Assembly (NCBI GenBank): GCA_033220425.1
Contig: CM065651.1
Coordinates: forward strand, 2,294,001-2,358,000
Source of the DNA: Lepraria neglecta
Lineage: Eukaryota; Ascomycota; Lecanoromycetes; Lecanorales; Stereocaulaceae
Reading direction: 5' to 3'
DNA length: 64,000 nucleotides
Of the stretch, positions 54,126 to 63,618 are shown one piece after another (within the stretch, counting starts at the first letter, position 1; every line of letters begins with the position of its first letter). Below the pieces are notes generated by a model. That model saw nothing but the letters and a program-made list of their open reading frames with translations, did no database searches and was not told the origin of the DNA. A program made the position numbers and the translations under genes.

Positions 54126-55364
54126 GGGGTATTTTGACACAGAATGTATATATCAGGCTCTAATCAAACTGTAGTGCAACTATGTCTAACCGCGATACCC
54201 ACAAACTAAGTAGCAAGATTGTTCTGGGGACGGTAGATGTCCTTTCAATGCAATACCTGTTCAAGCATACCCTATTCGCAGGCTAGAAGGACTTTAGGGT
54301 CCTTTGCTCATAGGCCAACAAACAGTGTCAAGAGAAACCTCAGGAGCTGAAAACTACGCAGAGGAGATCGAGGGATAAGTTACCATCGAGTCCTTGGATC
54401 CGTAGAAACGCAGCTATGTCCAATGTGCAGAAGCAGGTTGATGCCAGATCCTGCTGCTAGATCAAATAGAACCATGGGCCGCGTGACTGGCTAAGCTCGC
54501 AACAGCTACCCTGGATCTTAAATTGAGACCGAAAAGGCGACCTATGAGGGGAATACCAGACCTTCGCTCCCATCAGCTACGAGATGAAACATGTGCTGGA
54601 AAAGCTGGTCGAAGGTGGGCTGCAGGACGGAAAAACCGGTACCATCCTGTCCAGGGGAAGCCAGTACACGCAGCGATGTTCTCAGCCCAACGATAGATGA
54701 TATTAGCGACCAGCTGTCTTGAATTGGCAAGTGTCAAGGACGTTTTTGGCTTCTGGCTCGGTACTTGGCAGGCGGACCACTGGCAACGCCAAAACGTTCA
54801 ATCACGACTGGGTCGCAGGGATGTCTGCGCTCATTGTGGGGTTGGCCAGCTGACAAGCATACGTCCTGATGGGCGTAGACCAACGTGCCAAGTGAAACAG
54901 CAGTATCGCTGTTAAACAACCTCTTTCCTTCTCTGTCGACAAAATTCACCTACTCATCCAATAAGTCCTCATCGCGCACAAAGGCTTCATGATTATCTGC
55001 CAGTCTTGGCATCATAAGTGTGTTGCTTGCTAGGCTTATAATTGTACCGCCAAAAACGTCACCTGCCCTGAAATATTAGCTCGAGAGTCCGAGTTTGTAG
55101 TAAGCCTTCGAGGCTTGGGCATACTCACATTCATGCAAACAACGTTAAAAGCTCATACAGAGCTTCTGATCACCGATGGGACGGCTACCTCTGGTTTTGA
55201 TGAGTACAAATACTATTGCTAGGGCCCCCATTTTCTTTTAATAGAAATGAACCCTTACCACAATCCATGTTTCTTCCTAGTCGATCAACAATTATCCCTA
55301 GAAGTCTCTTCAACAAACACGAGACCCCTCAGACTCTAGCCATCAGCCCCACCAGGAAAACGCC
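54126..55364. other. Intergenic, no gene recognised
   Basis: Only short ORFs without domains. Confidence 0.4.
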
Positions 55365-55721
55365 ATGTACCTCACCACCTCCACCATCCTGACCACTCTC
55401 GCCTCAGTCCTCACCATCCCCTTAGCCACCGCCTCCTTGAGCGACACATATGACAAAAACATCCCAGACGACTCCTTTGTAATAATCCTACAAAAGTGGA
55501 CCGAGGAGCACGGCAACAGATCCATACCCTACGCGCAATTCATCGGAAAAGACAATCAGAACGAGCCCAAGATAGATGTCGACCACGCACTCCCCTACCA
55601 AACATTTTTCACGTTCCTTCCCTGGGCCACAATAGTATGGCTCGGTGGTGGTGCGCTCATGCTGGCGACGATATCTGTGGATCGGGTACACGATCTGTTC
55701 GGGCTTTCCCGGTGTCATTAA
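55365..55721 (+). CDS. Small secreted or membrane protein
   Basis: Intronless, 118 residues. Begins with a signal peptide (TTSTILTTLASVLTIPLATA). A hydrophilic middle (DTYDKNIPDDSFVIILQKW, then EEHGNRSIPYAQFIG) leads to a hydrophobic helix near the C-terminus (FFTFLPWATIVWLGGGALMLATI). This suggests a type I membrane protein with a short tail ending in Cys-His. Third-position codon choice (many C endings) looks coding. No homologous family recognised. Confidence 0.5.
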   Translation: MYLTTSTILTTLASVLTIPLATASLSDTYDKNIPDDSFVIILQKWTEEHGNRSIPYAQFIGKDNQNEPKIDVDHALPYQTFFTFLPWATIVWLGGGALMLATISVDRVHDLFGLSRCH

Positions 55722-56168
55722 CATTCAGAAGGACTCCAAATGCTCAAAGGTTGGTGAGATGATTTGGCTTGGAGACGCATTATTCCTATCAATCCAAAGA
55801 AATAAGGTCTTGCAATGGATTTAGTGGGCTTTGAAGGATTTGGGGATGGCGGTGATTTAGAGGAAAGATTCGTTCGGTGCATAGATTTAGACTGTGAATG
55901 TCAGCTGCAAGGAAAACATTAGTCACGAATGGTGGAGCAGTCGGCGTCTGTGGCCTGCAAGTAATGTCTCATTTATACCTTCCACTGAAAGATGAGACTT
56001 TGGGAGGTTGTGCGGGTGGCGTTATGTATTGGGCCCTAAAAGACTTTTGACCTTTGAGCTAATAATCTGTTGCCTATGCTAAAGGTTGGGTTCGGCTTAT
56101 AGGCCCACATGAGTTTCATAGCGTAGCCAAGTCTTCGCAACATTGCTCCAGCAAGGCGGATTCGTATT
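55722..56168. other. Convergent intergenic region
   Basis: Nothing recognised. Confidence 0.35.
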
Positions 56169-57398
56169 CTATGCCGTGAAGACCTCCGTCCCATCGATAA
56201 GCTGCGATCCATTGGCCGGTAGCCCACCTAAAGGAGGGGGCGTCAGTGTAATGAAAATGTCACTGTGCTCACCTAGAACACGCATCAGCTCAACGCATCC
56301 CTCGCATTCTAGGGAATGTTCGAAGCTTACCCAACCCCCTGAAATATCCAGTCTTACCACTCTTACCGCAGACAGCATATATAGCTTCCGTCGCTTCCCA
56401 AATTCGATACCAAGAAGACGTATCCGGCGTACCCGTAGTGTAGACCTTCAGGAGACATTTGTCGTCCGCTTTCGAACACCATGTTAGAGAAGATTCAGTG
56501 AAAATGGTAGGTGTGTATATGTAAACACATACCAGACATGAGCTGTAGAGGAAGAGGCTCTTCAACACCCGGAGCACCCTCTGGACCGAAGACTATGGAA
56601 TCTGTCGTTGCTGGCATACCTGCTAGGATGGCCTCGCAAGATGCATGGGACGGTAGGACTCCAGCGCATACTGCTCGTGGCTGATAGCCACCTACGATGA
56701 CAGCCAGATTGTTGTCGCCGCCTCAAGAATGGGTTAGCTTAGAATACGAATTGGTGATTGGTCATCTTTCTCTGTTCAAGACATGATATTTTCAGCAAAG
56801 CTTACCAATGTTGTAGGCAATTCCGCCTGTGGATGGAGTGTCTGCCACACACTGCAGAACAATAGCATTAACTGCACTGCGGATTTGATTGGGACTTGCT
56901 GTAGCAGTGAGACCCTCTCCAATGTTGATGGTCTGCAAAAAGCACTCGGCCCTTTCTAGAGTTCGGTCAGTGTCAATAAAGGAGTGTACTAAATTGTGTA
57001 ATTATCTGTCCTCGTTGTACACCATCTACGATCTAGGACTGCATTTCTGGTAACATACGCCCAAAAAATAGATAAGGAAGAGCGATTGCGCTTTCCGGCA
57101 AACCCTGAGAATGCCTCTCTCCGAATATTACTGGTTCCGAGCCGGGAAGAAAGTAATGTTTTGCACTCTCGCAGTCGGAAAGTGTCGGGTTTAACCCATA
57201 CCGGCTATCACATTGGATGTTTGCGTTCTCGCTCGAGCCATTCAGGATTGAGGTGGATTCGTTCAGATTAAGTATCGAATACGTAAATTTCTGAGGTGCG
57301 GATGTCACCAGTGTCTTGTCATCTGCGACCTGCAAAGGATTTGACAGGGCAACACAGAAACAAAAGGGCAAAAACTTGAATATATGAGTTGTAATCAT
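56169..57398 (-). CDS. Secreted protein with two tandem Cys domains, five exons
   Basis: complement(join(56169..56272,56331..56468,56533..56721,56806..56955,57059..57398)), 306 residues; four GT-AG introns of 103, 84, 64 and 58 bp keep one frame throughout. A signal peptide (FKFLPFCFCVALSNPLQVA) is followed by domain 1: QCDSRYGLNPTLSDC, ALPYLFFG, AECFLQTINIGEG, the IRSAVNAIVLQC helix and STGGIAYNIGG. Domain 2 repeats it: AVCAGVLPSHASC, EEPLPLQLMS, DDKCLLKVYTTG, the IWEATEAIYAVC helix, TGYFRGLG and a beta-rich end. The order C, C, C in a strand, C in a helix, then Gly motif matches 7003 and 12762. This is the cleanest member in the window: all exons join in phase. Function unknown; secreted and possibly disulphide-rich. 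Confidence 0.75.
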
Positions 57399-57547
57399 AT
57401 TCGCGAATCATATGTGGTAAGGAAATGGGTCGAGCTTTCAAAGCGTTGTACACCACATCATATTGGAAAAATTGAAGCACGAGACCAAGTGCGCTAGAAG
57501 ACCTGATGCGCGTGAGAGCAAAACAACATTGGCGACCATTTTAAGCT

Positions 57548-57970
57548 TTATTGCAAGCGACTGGACGAATAAAAGATGCCTACAAGGTATGAGCTTGATC
57601 CGAGAGACTTGAGAAGAAATCGAATGCGCTTTCCCTCCGTAACAGAGGTCAATGACGAAACATACTGTTCATGCCTGCGACGGAAGGCTTCCTGTCCAAT
57701 CGCGGACAATTTGATATTGTAAGCCCCACCTGCGGACCACTTTTGCAGAACATCAAGGCTCCACTGGCTATATTGAGCTGTCGTCTCGAATCCTAACACA
57801 ATCATACGCGTGCGGAAGTCCAGCCCCAAAGATGTATATTGAAGGCGCATCTTGAGCCATGTGCTGCCCCACATCCCAGACGTCATATGCATCAACGTCG
57901 CTCCATTTGTATTTGATGGCCCACGAAAAGGCACTGGCGTGTATGTTCCAATATCGAACCACTTCCACAT
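57548..57970 (-). CDS. Hypothetical protein, 140 residues
   Basis: Intronless ORF from MWKWFDIGTYTPVPFRGPSN to 57548. The composition is protein-like (MRLQYTSLGLDFRTRMIVLG, then TAQYSQWSLDVLQKWSAGG, YNIKLSAIGQEAFRRRHEQY). An overlapping ORF in another frame (57768-57983) also looks plausible, so the real frame may change. No domain recognised and no signal peptide. Confidence 0.35.
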   Translation of the reverse strand: MWKWFDIGTYTPVPFRGPSNTNGATLMHMTSGMWGSTWLKMRLQYTSLGLDFRTRMIVLGFETTAQYSQWSLDVLQKWSAGGAYNIKLSAIGQEAFRRRHEQYVSSLTSVTEGKRIRFLLKSLGSSSYLVGIFYSSSRLQ

Positions 57971-57983
57971 GATATAGTGTCAT

Positions 57984-58833
57984 GTTGTGCTAATAAAATC
58001 CATCCGACCATCCTCATGACAGAGCAGTGGGAACAGAGGACCCAGGCAGCATGTGTGGATTCCTGACAAGTTCTCGGGTGAGAGGTGAGCAGCTTATGCT
58101 ACTTGGGAAGGAGGGTGCGCCGAGGAGCTATTGAGAGGGACCTGTGAAGGCGTGTAAACATTTCAGGTAACAAGGACGAATGTCACTGCACAGGAATGCA
58201 AAGGTCTACTCACAAGCTAGGGAAACATGATGCTGGACTTCCTCAGCCCAGAGGTGTCCAGGTATCTGATATAGATTTAACTCTAAATGTCTTCGGACCA
58301 TAGTGTTCGCTCAATGTAACTTAAGCTGCATGAGAACTGCGGTGGCAGACCAAGCACGTCTTGATCCTTTAAAGCATGCTTGGCTTGCCAATCAGCGCCT
58401 ACGTTCGATTGAAGCACAGCGTCAGCCGTAGCGCTCCACTATCAGCCAGAGAGTTGACGACGCGTGACGTAGTCCAAGCTGTGTCACTGCAAAGTGGGGA
58501 CGAGAGAGAAAGTAGGAGATATTAGGCTTTGGTATGTACACATAGCGCTAGCTCTGATAAGGCCTGCCAAACTTTTCTTCCATCCTTTTCTCAGACCCGG
58601 CAGATGGCGAAGTTCAATACAACAGATGAGTGCAATAACGAGTCTAATTAGAATGCTCCAGTTATGTGATGTGCAATTCAGACCTAATTCCGACCCCGTT
58701 GTCACCAGCAACCCAAATGCTAGGGTTCTGCTCTCACATACCAGTCATTAATTCTATGTCTATACTACAAGCATTTTCAGTGATGCATGACACTCCCTGA
58801 ACAAGAATCTAGGAACCTTGTTCGACCGAAAGC
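57984..58833. other. Intergenic, no gene recognised
   Basis: Short ORFs only. Confidence 0.4.
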
Positions 58834-60309
58834 TCACACGGAAGCCCTCTCCAATTGAAGCCCATCGGTGATGTTTCCAAATTTCGCCGCCCATAAGTCG
58901 GAAAAGTATGTGCTCCTTGGCAACCATGGGGCCTTGTCTCCCGCTTTCGGGATCTCCTTCATCCCCTTCACCACATACGTTGAACTCAAGTTTAGCGCGG
59001 CCGTAGACTTCATCTTCTCAGGGTGTTCCAATCGCGGCACAGCAGCTGTAATGCCGTTGTCGCTTAGGTACTTCAACAGCCTGACAACAAACAGAGCAGT
59101 AGCATCAGCCCCTAGCGTCCAGGACGCGTTCGTATAGCCAATGACGGTCGCCATATTAGGCAGGTCTTGCAGCATGACTCCTTTCCAGAGGAACTTCTCG
59201 CCGATCTTGATCGGCGTATTGTCAACGGAGATTTGCGCACCACCTGCAGTCTTCAGTTTCAGGCCTGTGGCGGTGACTATTACGTCCGCGTCTAGCGTCA
59301 TTCCCGAGGCGAGCTGAATGCCGTTTTCAGTTACCGTGGTAATGGTGTCAGTAACCACAGAGGCTTTACCTGCTCGCATGGCTTCGAAGAAGTCGCCATC
59401 TGGGCAGAGACACAGGCGTTGCTCCCAGGGGTTGTAGCGCGGCTCGAAGTGAGGATTGTGTGGAGTGTCTTTGGGCAGTTCCTTGATGGTAGCCTTCTTG
59501 ATCAAGTTCCTCGCGGCCTGAGGGTAGGTTCCGCAGAACTTGACAAATAGGAAGTTGAGGACCAGGAATTTGAGACGTGTAAGGCGGTGGGACATCCAGG
59601 ATGGCAGGAATTTGCTAACCAATTGTCCGAAAGCGTCAACTGAGGGTCGTGCGAGGAGGTAGCTGGGACTACGCTGAAGCATGGTGACATGCGAAGCTTT
59701 CTCTGCAAGACTGGGAATCAAGGTCACGGCCGTCGAGCCGCTGCCGATGACAACAATTTTCTGGTCTTTATAGTCGAAGTCATCGGGCCAGAATTGTGGG
59801 TGGACAATGTTGCCTTTGAAATTTTCAATCCCAGTGATAGTGGTGGACAGGGGTTCGTCGTAGTCGTAGTATCCGGTGCTCAAGATAACGAAGCGAGCAT
59901 GGAAATATTTCTTTTCGCCGTCTGCATCAATAAGCAGAGACCACGCTTGCTGATCAGAGGACCAATTGGCTGAGACAAGCTTGTGACGAAATTGTACCTT
60001 GTGGTCGATCCCATACATAGCAGCAGACTCGCGGATATACTTGCGAATCGACTCCCCGTCCGCGATGTACTTTTTCTGGTCCCATGGCCGCCATGAGAAG
60101 CCAAATGTATAGAGATCGGAATCAGAACGGAAGCCTGGATAACGGAAGAAATCCCAAGTGCCACCTATGCCACCGCGTGATTCGAGGATGGTGTAGCTCG
60201 ATGACGGTAGCTCTGTTTGAAGTCGATAAGCTGCATTGATGCCAGAAATGCCTGCTCCAACAATTATGACGTCCAACACATCACTGTGAGCTCCTCCAGC
60301 GTCACCCAT
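58834..60309 (-). CDS. Baeyer-Villiger-type flavin monooxygenase
   Basis: Intronless, 491 residues. FAD-binding Rossmann fold VIIVGAGISGINAA (about residues 14-27), then GGIGGTWDFFRYPGFRSDSD, the Baeyer-Villiger fingerprint FKGNIVHPQFWP (about 163-174; F.G...H...WP), NADPH-binding fold KIVVIGSGSTAVTLIPSLAE (about 184-203), and the C-terminal ATG motif VIVTATGLKL. Such enzymes insert oxygen next to a ketone, or oxidise N or S, using NADPH and FAD; they are common tailoring enzymes. The length is normal and the frame intact. A polyketide synthase remnant lies 3.3 kb to the right on the same strand, so it could be part of a former cluster. Confidence 0.9.
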   Translation of the reverse strand: MGDAGGAHSDVLDVIIVGAGISGINAAYRLQTELPSSSYTILESRGGIGGTWDFFRYPGFRSDSDLYTFGFSWRPWDQKKYIADGESIRKYIRESAAMYGIDHKVQFRHKLVSANWSSDQQAWSLLIDADGEKKYFHARFVILSTGYYDYDEPLSTTITGIENFKGNIVHPQFWPDDFDYKDQKIVVIGSGSTAVTLIPSLAEKASHVTMLQRSPSYLLARPSVDAFGQLVSKFLPSWMSHRLTRLKFLVLNFLFVKFCGTYPQAARNLIKKATIKELPKDTPHNPHFEPRYNPWEQRLCLCPDGDFFEAMRAGKASVVTDTITTVTENGIQLASGMTLDADVIVTATGLKLKTAGGAQISVDNTPIKIGEKFLWKGVMLQDLPNMATVIGYTNASWTLGADATALFVVRLLKYLSDNGITAAVPRLEHPEKMKSTAALNLSSTYVVKGMKEIPKAGDKAPWLPRSTYFSDLWAAKFGNITDGLQLERASV

Positions 60310-61567
60310 GGTATTGTTTCAAGAATAACAATGGCGAGAGCTGTTCTGAGTTTTCGAAAAAGTAGGCAGTGAGATGCCGAGGTTGAAAATCGTAAGTCTT
60401 CCATGCAGCAGCTGAACGCCACGCTTCGCCGATCAGAAAGTCCTGCAGCCGAACCACTTGCAAGGCACTTCTGCACCCAATTGGCAATTAGTGTGGAGGA
60501 CTTCGGTCAGTTTCTGGTCCCTCCTCAGATTGTCCGTCTCTTTTAAGGTAAAATCAATTTACGCTTTCGTGTGCGGGACCCGCTAACGCTGAGGTTTCCC
60601 AGTTAAGGGCCGAGAGGGCCATCCTGGGCTACCGCAAGGGCCAAGCCCCTAAGTCGCCAGTCGGGATTCCCATCCTTTGGAATTCTCAACATTCACCTCA
60701 CGCCCTGATGATAACCGTAAAGAACTATAAGAATCAGCCGAGATAAGTCCGAAGTAACCCATGCAGCTAATGCGCTAAACCCATCGAGTGCCCACCTTGC
60801 GAATGAGGCATAGCTGATAGCCGAGACCCTGCAGAATTCCATGCTTAATCGTCCACGCTGCGACAGTTTCTTCCTCGAATCAAGTGCCTAGGTACCAGTA
60901 CGCTCCAATTTCCCCTGTCGATGTGATACCGCTAACGTGCTATTCGTCTCTTGACTACTCAATAAATAAGAGAAGACCCTTCCGTCGACCTCTATTTCTG
61001 ACAGCAACAAAGAACCCAATAAGGTAATGCTAGCTTCACTTCGCTTGGATATAATGCGCCCACAATGGGAAATCTGGACCGTGGGCCCTGATCCTGATAT
61101 ATTGCCCCCACGCAATATTGATGCTTGACTAGATAAGATTGCGCGGCGCTGCCATCAGACGCAGGAACATGGCACGGCACCCACTCGACCTATCTTATCT
61201 TGAATATTTCTTCTAGAACCCCACCCAGCTGCGACAACACTTTTTGCTGAAAGAAGCTGTCTTCAGCATTCTTAGCGCTTTGAGTTTTGACCGCAGCACT
61301 GTACTACCCGGGGACTCGTGAGTCTTCCTAAGATCCTGAGCGGCACTTCCTCTTTCCGCATCTGCCACCGGACGTTGTGCAGTCAAGCTCTCACACTCCG
61401 TTCTTTTTATACATTCACGGCCCCAATGCTATTTTCTCCTAGGAACGCCTTCTCAATCAATAGTGCATTTTTCCTTCCAGCCGCTTTCGTCTCATTATTG
61501 CTTGGGATACCCACAGTTACCTTTTCCACTCAGCTATCTCCGTACAAAGATTTAAGTGGCATTCGTT
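60310..61567. other. Upstream region, no gene recognised
   Basis: 5' flank of the monooxygenase and further intergenic DNA; short ORFs only. Confidence 0.4.
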
Positions 61568-61769
61568 AGCGCTAACTTCGTGATCGATGCCACATCTTCA
61601 TAGCTAATGCTATTACTAGTCTCATAAGTCGCCTCTTGGATAACCGAGCCTGCTTGGGATGCAATGTCCACAATCTCTGGTGCTCCTAGTCGAGACAGTC
61701 TAACATGAGGCTGAGTGAAGTTCTCCATCGGTGTCATAAGTTGCCATTCCTCGCCAGGATGATCAGACG
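61568..61769. repeat. Diverged tandem duplication, copy 1
   Basis: About 200 bp aligning base by base with 61865-62074 (offset about 297, roughly 65-70% identical by eye), with shared GCTAATG, TTACTAGTCT and CCATCGGTGTCA blocks. On the minus strand this copy has an open frame (61552-61839, 95 codons: PEIVDIASQAGSVIQEATYE). Confidence 0.7.
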
Positions 61770-61864
61770 CCGCTGCCGCCATTCCAGACATCATCATGGT
61801 CCTTGCATTCGTCTCCGGCCATTGGCTCTCAATTTTCATAGCTAAAAATACAGTCGGACGTTTT

Positions 61865-62074
61865 AGTGCTCACTGCGTGACAGACGTCGCATCCTCTTCG
61901 CTAATGACCTTACTAGTCTTGCAAGTCATCACTCGGATGACCATTCCTATCCGGGAAGCTGTCGCCATGAGCCTCCGCCATTCTTATTGGCCTACAGAAG
62001 TACACTCTGATATGAGTCTAGACCATTCCCATCGGTGTCACAAACTGGCATATTTCGCTAGGAAGATTAGACAC
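61865..62074. repeat. Diverged tandem duplication, copy 2
   Basis: Second copy of the 61568 repeat. The frame corresponding to copy 1's minus-strand ORF contains several stops here (RIGMVIRVMTCKTSKVISEE aligns with copy 1), so this copy is decayed or non-coding. Confidence 0.7.
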
Positions 62075-62176
62075 TCAGTCAACTATCAAAGGCGCTAGCA
62101 GCTTTTAAAGCATATGTTCTGACTAGATAAGTTGACTTAAAGAATGATTGACTGACGCTATTGATATCCATCACAG

Positions 62177-63037
62177 AGCATTCTCCGTAAGCTCTTGTTC
62201 GGTATTTGCCCAAAATCATGCGGAACAGCTTGGTTGTTCGCGCCTAATTGCGATTGGCTTGATACAGGCATCTGGGCTGATGTAGAGTTCCCAACCCTCA
62301 AGGCCAACAAAGATATTACACAAGTCATCTGGGTCGATTCCACTTCACTCGTCGAAACTACCATCTGGCCTGAGCAGTCCAACAAACTCAAGCGAGCTGC
62401 TGCTGCAGTCAGGCCTCCGTGCGATGCCGACTCCGATTTACCTCCAGGCGTAACGGTGCCGCAAGCACAGGGCCCCGTCCCTGTCCCACAGGTGACCCCA
62501 GCAGGTACTCCAACGGGCACGACTGCTGGTGCCACAGCAAAACCAACTCCAGCCGCTGCTGTGACTTGTACACATGACGCAGACCCACAAAACACCTGTG
62601 CGGCCGTCGCCGGCAGCAAAGGCTGGTGTAATTGCAGCGATGGAAAGAGCTATACAATCATGTGGACAGGATCACCGTGCGCCTACACCGCCACGCCAAC
62701 GGCGACTGCTTCATTCGATTGTGCTGCCACTCCTCCCACCGGCAAATCATCCAGCAGGGCTTCCAGCTCCACAGGCAAGCCAACTTCCGGCTCAAGCAGC
62801 TCAAGCTCAAACGTCGCGCAGCTGTCGAGAAACTCCGCCCACGTCGGCGAACTTACGGGCAATGACCTTTTCACAGATATGTGGAATGCCCTCGTACCGC
62901 AATGTCCAGCATCTTCTACATTCTGCAACCCCGCGCAAGTGACCATACCGAATGTCGGTACAGTCGTCGGTACCGTAAACACCGAAGGAGAAATCCTCTT
63001 GAATATCCAGGAAAACCAGGACAGTTCGATAGCCTAA
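62177..63037 (+). CDS. Secreted-type Cys/Ser/Thr-rich protein, 5' end unresolved
   Basis: The frame is open from an acceptor-like TCACAG at 62171-62176 to TAG at 63037; no ATG is in frame near the start, so upstream exon(s) are missing or lost. The first part (LLFGICPKSCGTAWLFAPNC) is unfamiliar. A Pro/Thr/Val-rich linker follows, then a compact Cys block (CTHDADPQNTCAAVAGSKGW, CNCSDGKSYT, SPCAYTATPTATASFDC) like those in tails of fungal secreted hydrolases. A Ser-rich stretch and a final segment (LFTDMWNALVPQCPASSTFC) end it. No catalytic domain in view. Extracellular by composition only. Confidence 0.45.
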   Translation, partial: SILRKLLFGICPKSCGTAWLFAPNCDWLDTGIWADVEFPTLKANKDITQVIWVDSTSLVETTIWPEQSNKLKRAAAAVRPPCDADSDLPPGVTVPQAQGPVPVPQVTPAGTPTGTTAGATAKPTPAAAVTCTHDADPQNTCAAVAGSKGWCNCSDGKSYTIMWTGSPCAYTATPTATASFDCAATPPTGKSSSRASSSTGKPTSGSSSSSSNVAQLSRNSAHVGELTGNDLFTDMWNALVPQCPASSTFCNPAQVTIPNVGTVVGTVNTEGEILLNIQENQDSSIA

Positions 63038-63419
63038 CTTCACGGTATGCTTGGAGAGGCCGTGTCGGCATTTTTAAATTCCGCCACAGGGAAAAATTGC
63101 CAGACCGTCCCGTAGACTTCTGCGACGCAGCCATCTGACGGGGAATGTCCGAAGGTTAGCACTAAGCGAAGTTTACACCTTGGAGAGCGAAAAGTTCTTC
63201 CTCCGACGAATTTGTGTGAGGGAACTTCAAAGCTGTGCAATGGCGCAAACCTGATAAGTAAGTGGCTCCTTTACCTCCACAAACTTACACCAAACCGCTA
63301 CCTATTTCTCGCTTCCTCCAAGAAGTCTCCTGTTCTTTTCCTCGTTATCCAGTCGTTTTGATGCTCTACCCCACTTTCCATACGTTTCCGCCCAATGCAA
63401 ACCCTGGATATCCACCTCT
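63038..63419. other. Intergenic, no gene recognised
   Basis: Nothing recognised between the Ser-rich gene and the polyketide synthase remnant. Confidence 0.35.
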
Positions 63420-63527
63420 CGAGCTGACATCTCGCTTTCTCTGCTGGTAAGATGTGTCTTGCGCCCCAGCGTGTCACACTGCGCCCTCAGCCGCCTGCAC
63501 CTCCTGTCAGGAGATGTGAGGAGTCAT
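63420..63527 (-). pseudogene. Ketoreductase-domain relic of the polyketide synthase
   Basis: On the minus strand, HLLTGGAGG, a TGA stop, then GRSVTRW and GARHIL read as the nucleotide-binding start of a PKS ketoreductase. The residue normally between GG and GR is replaced by the stop, and about four residues are missing between RW and GARH. No further ketoreductase sequence follows. Confidence 0.55.
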
Positions 63528-63618
63528 TCCGTAGCTGAGGACCTTTAGAAGCCTGGGGCATAGCCTGGTCGATTAATCAATATGGGTGCCCGTAACCTCA
63601 GGCAAGTGTCTTGTGTCT

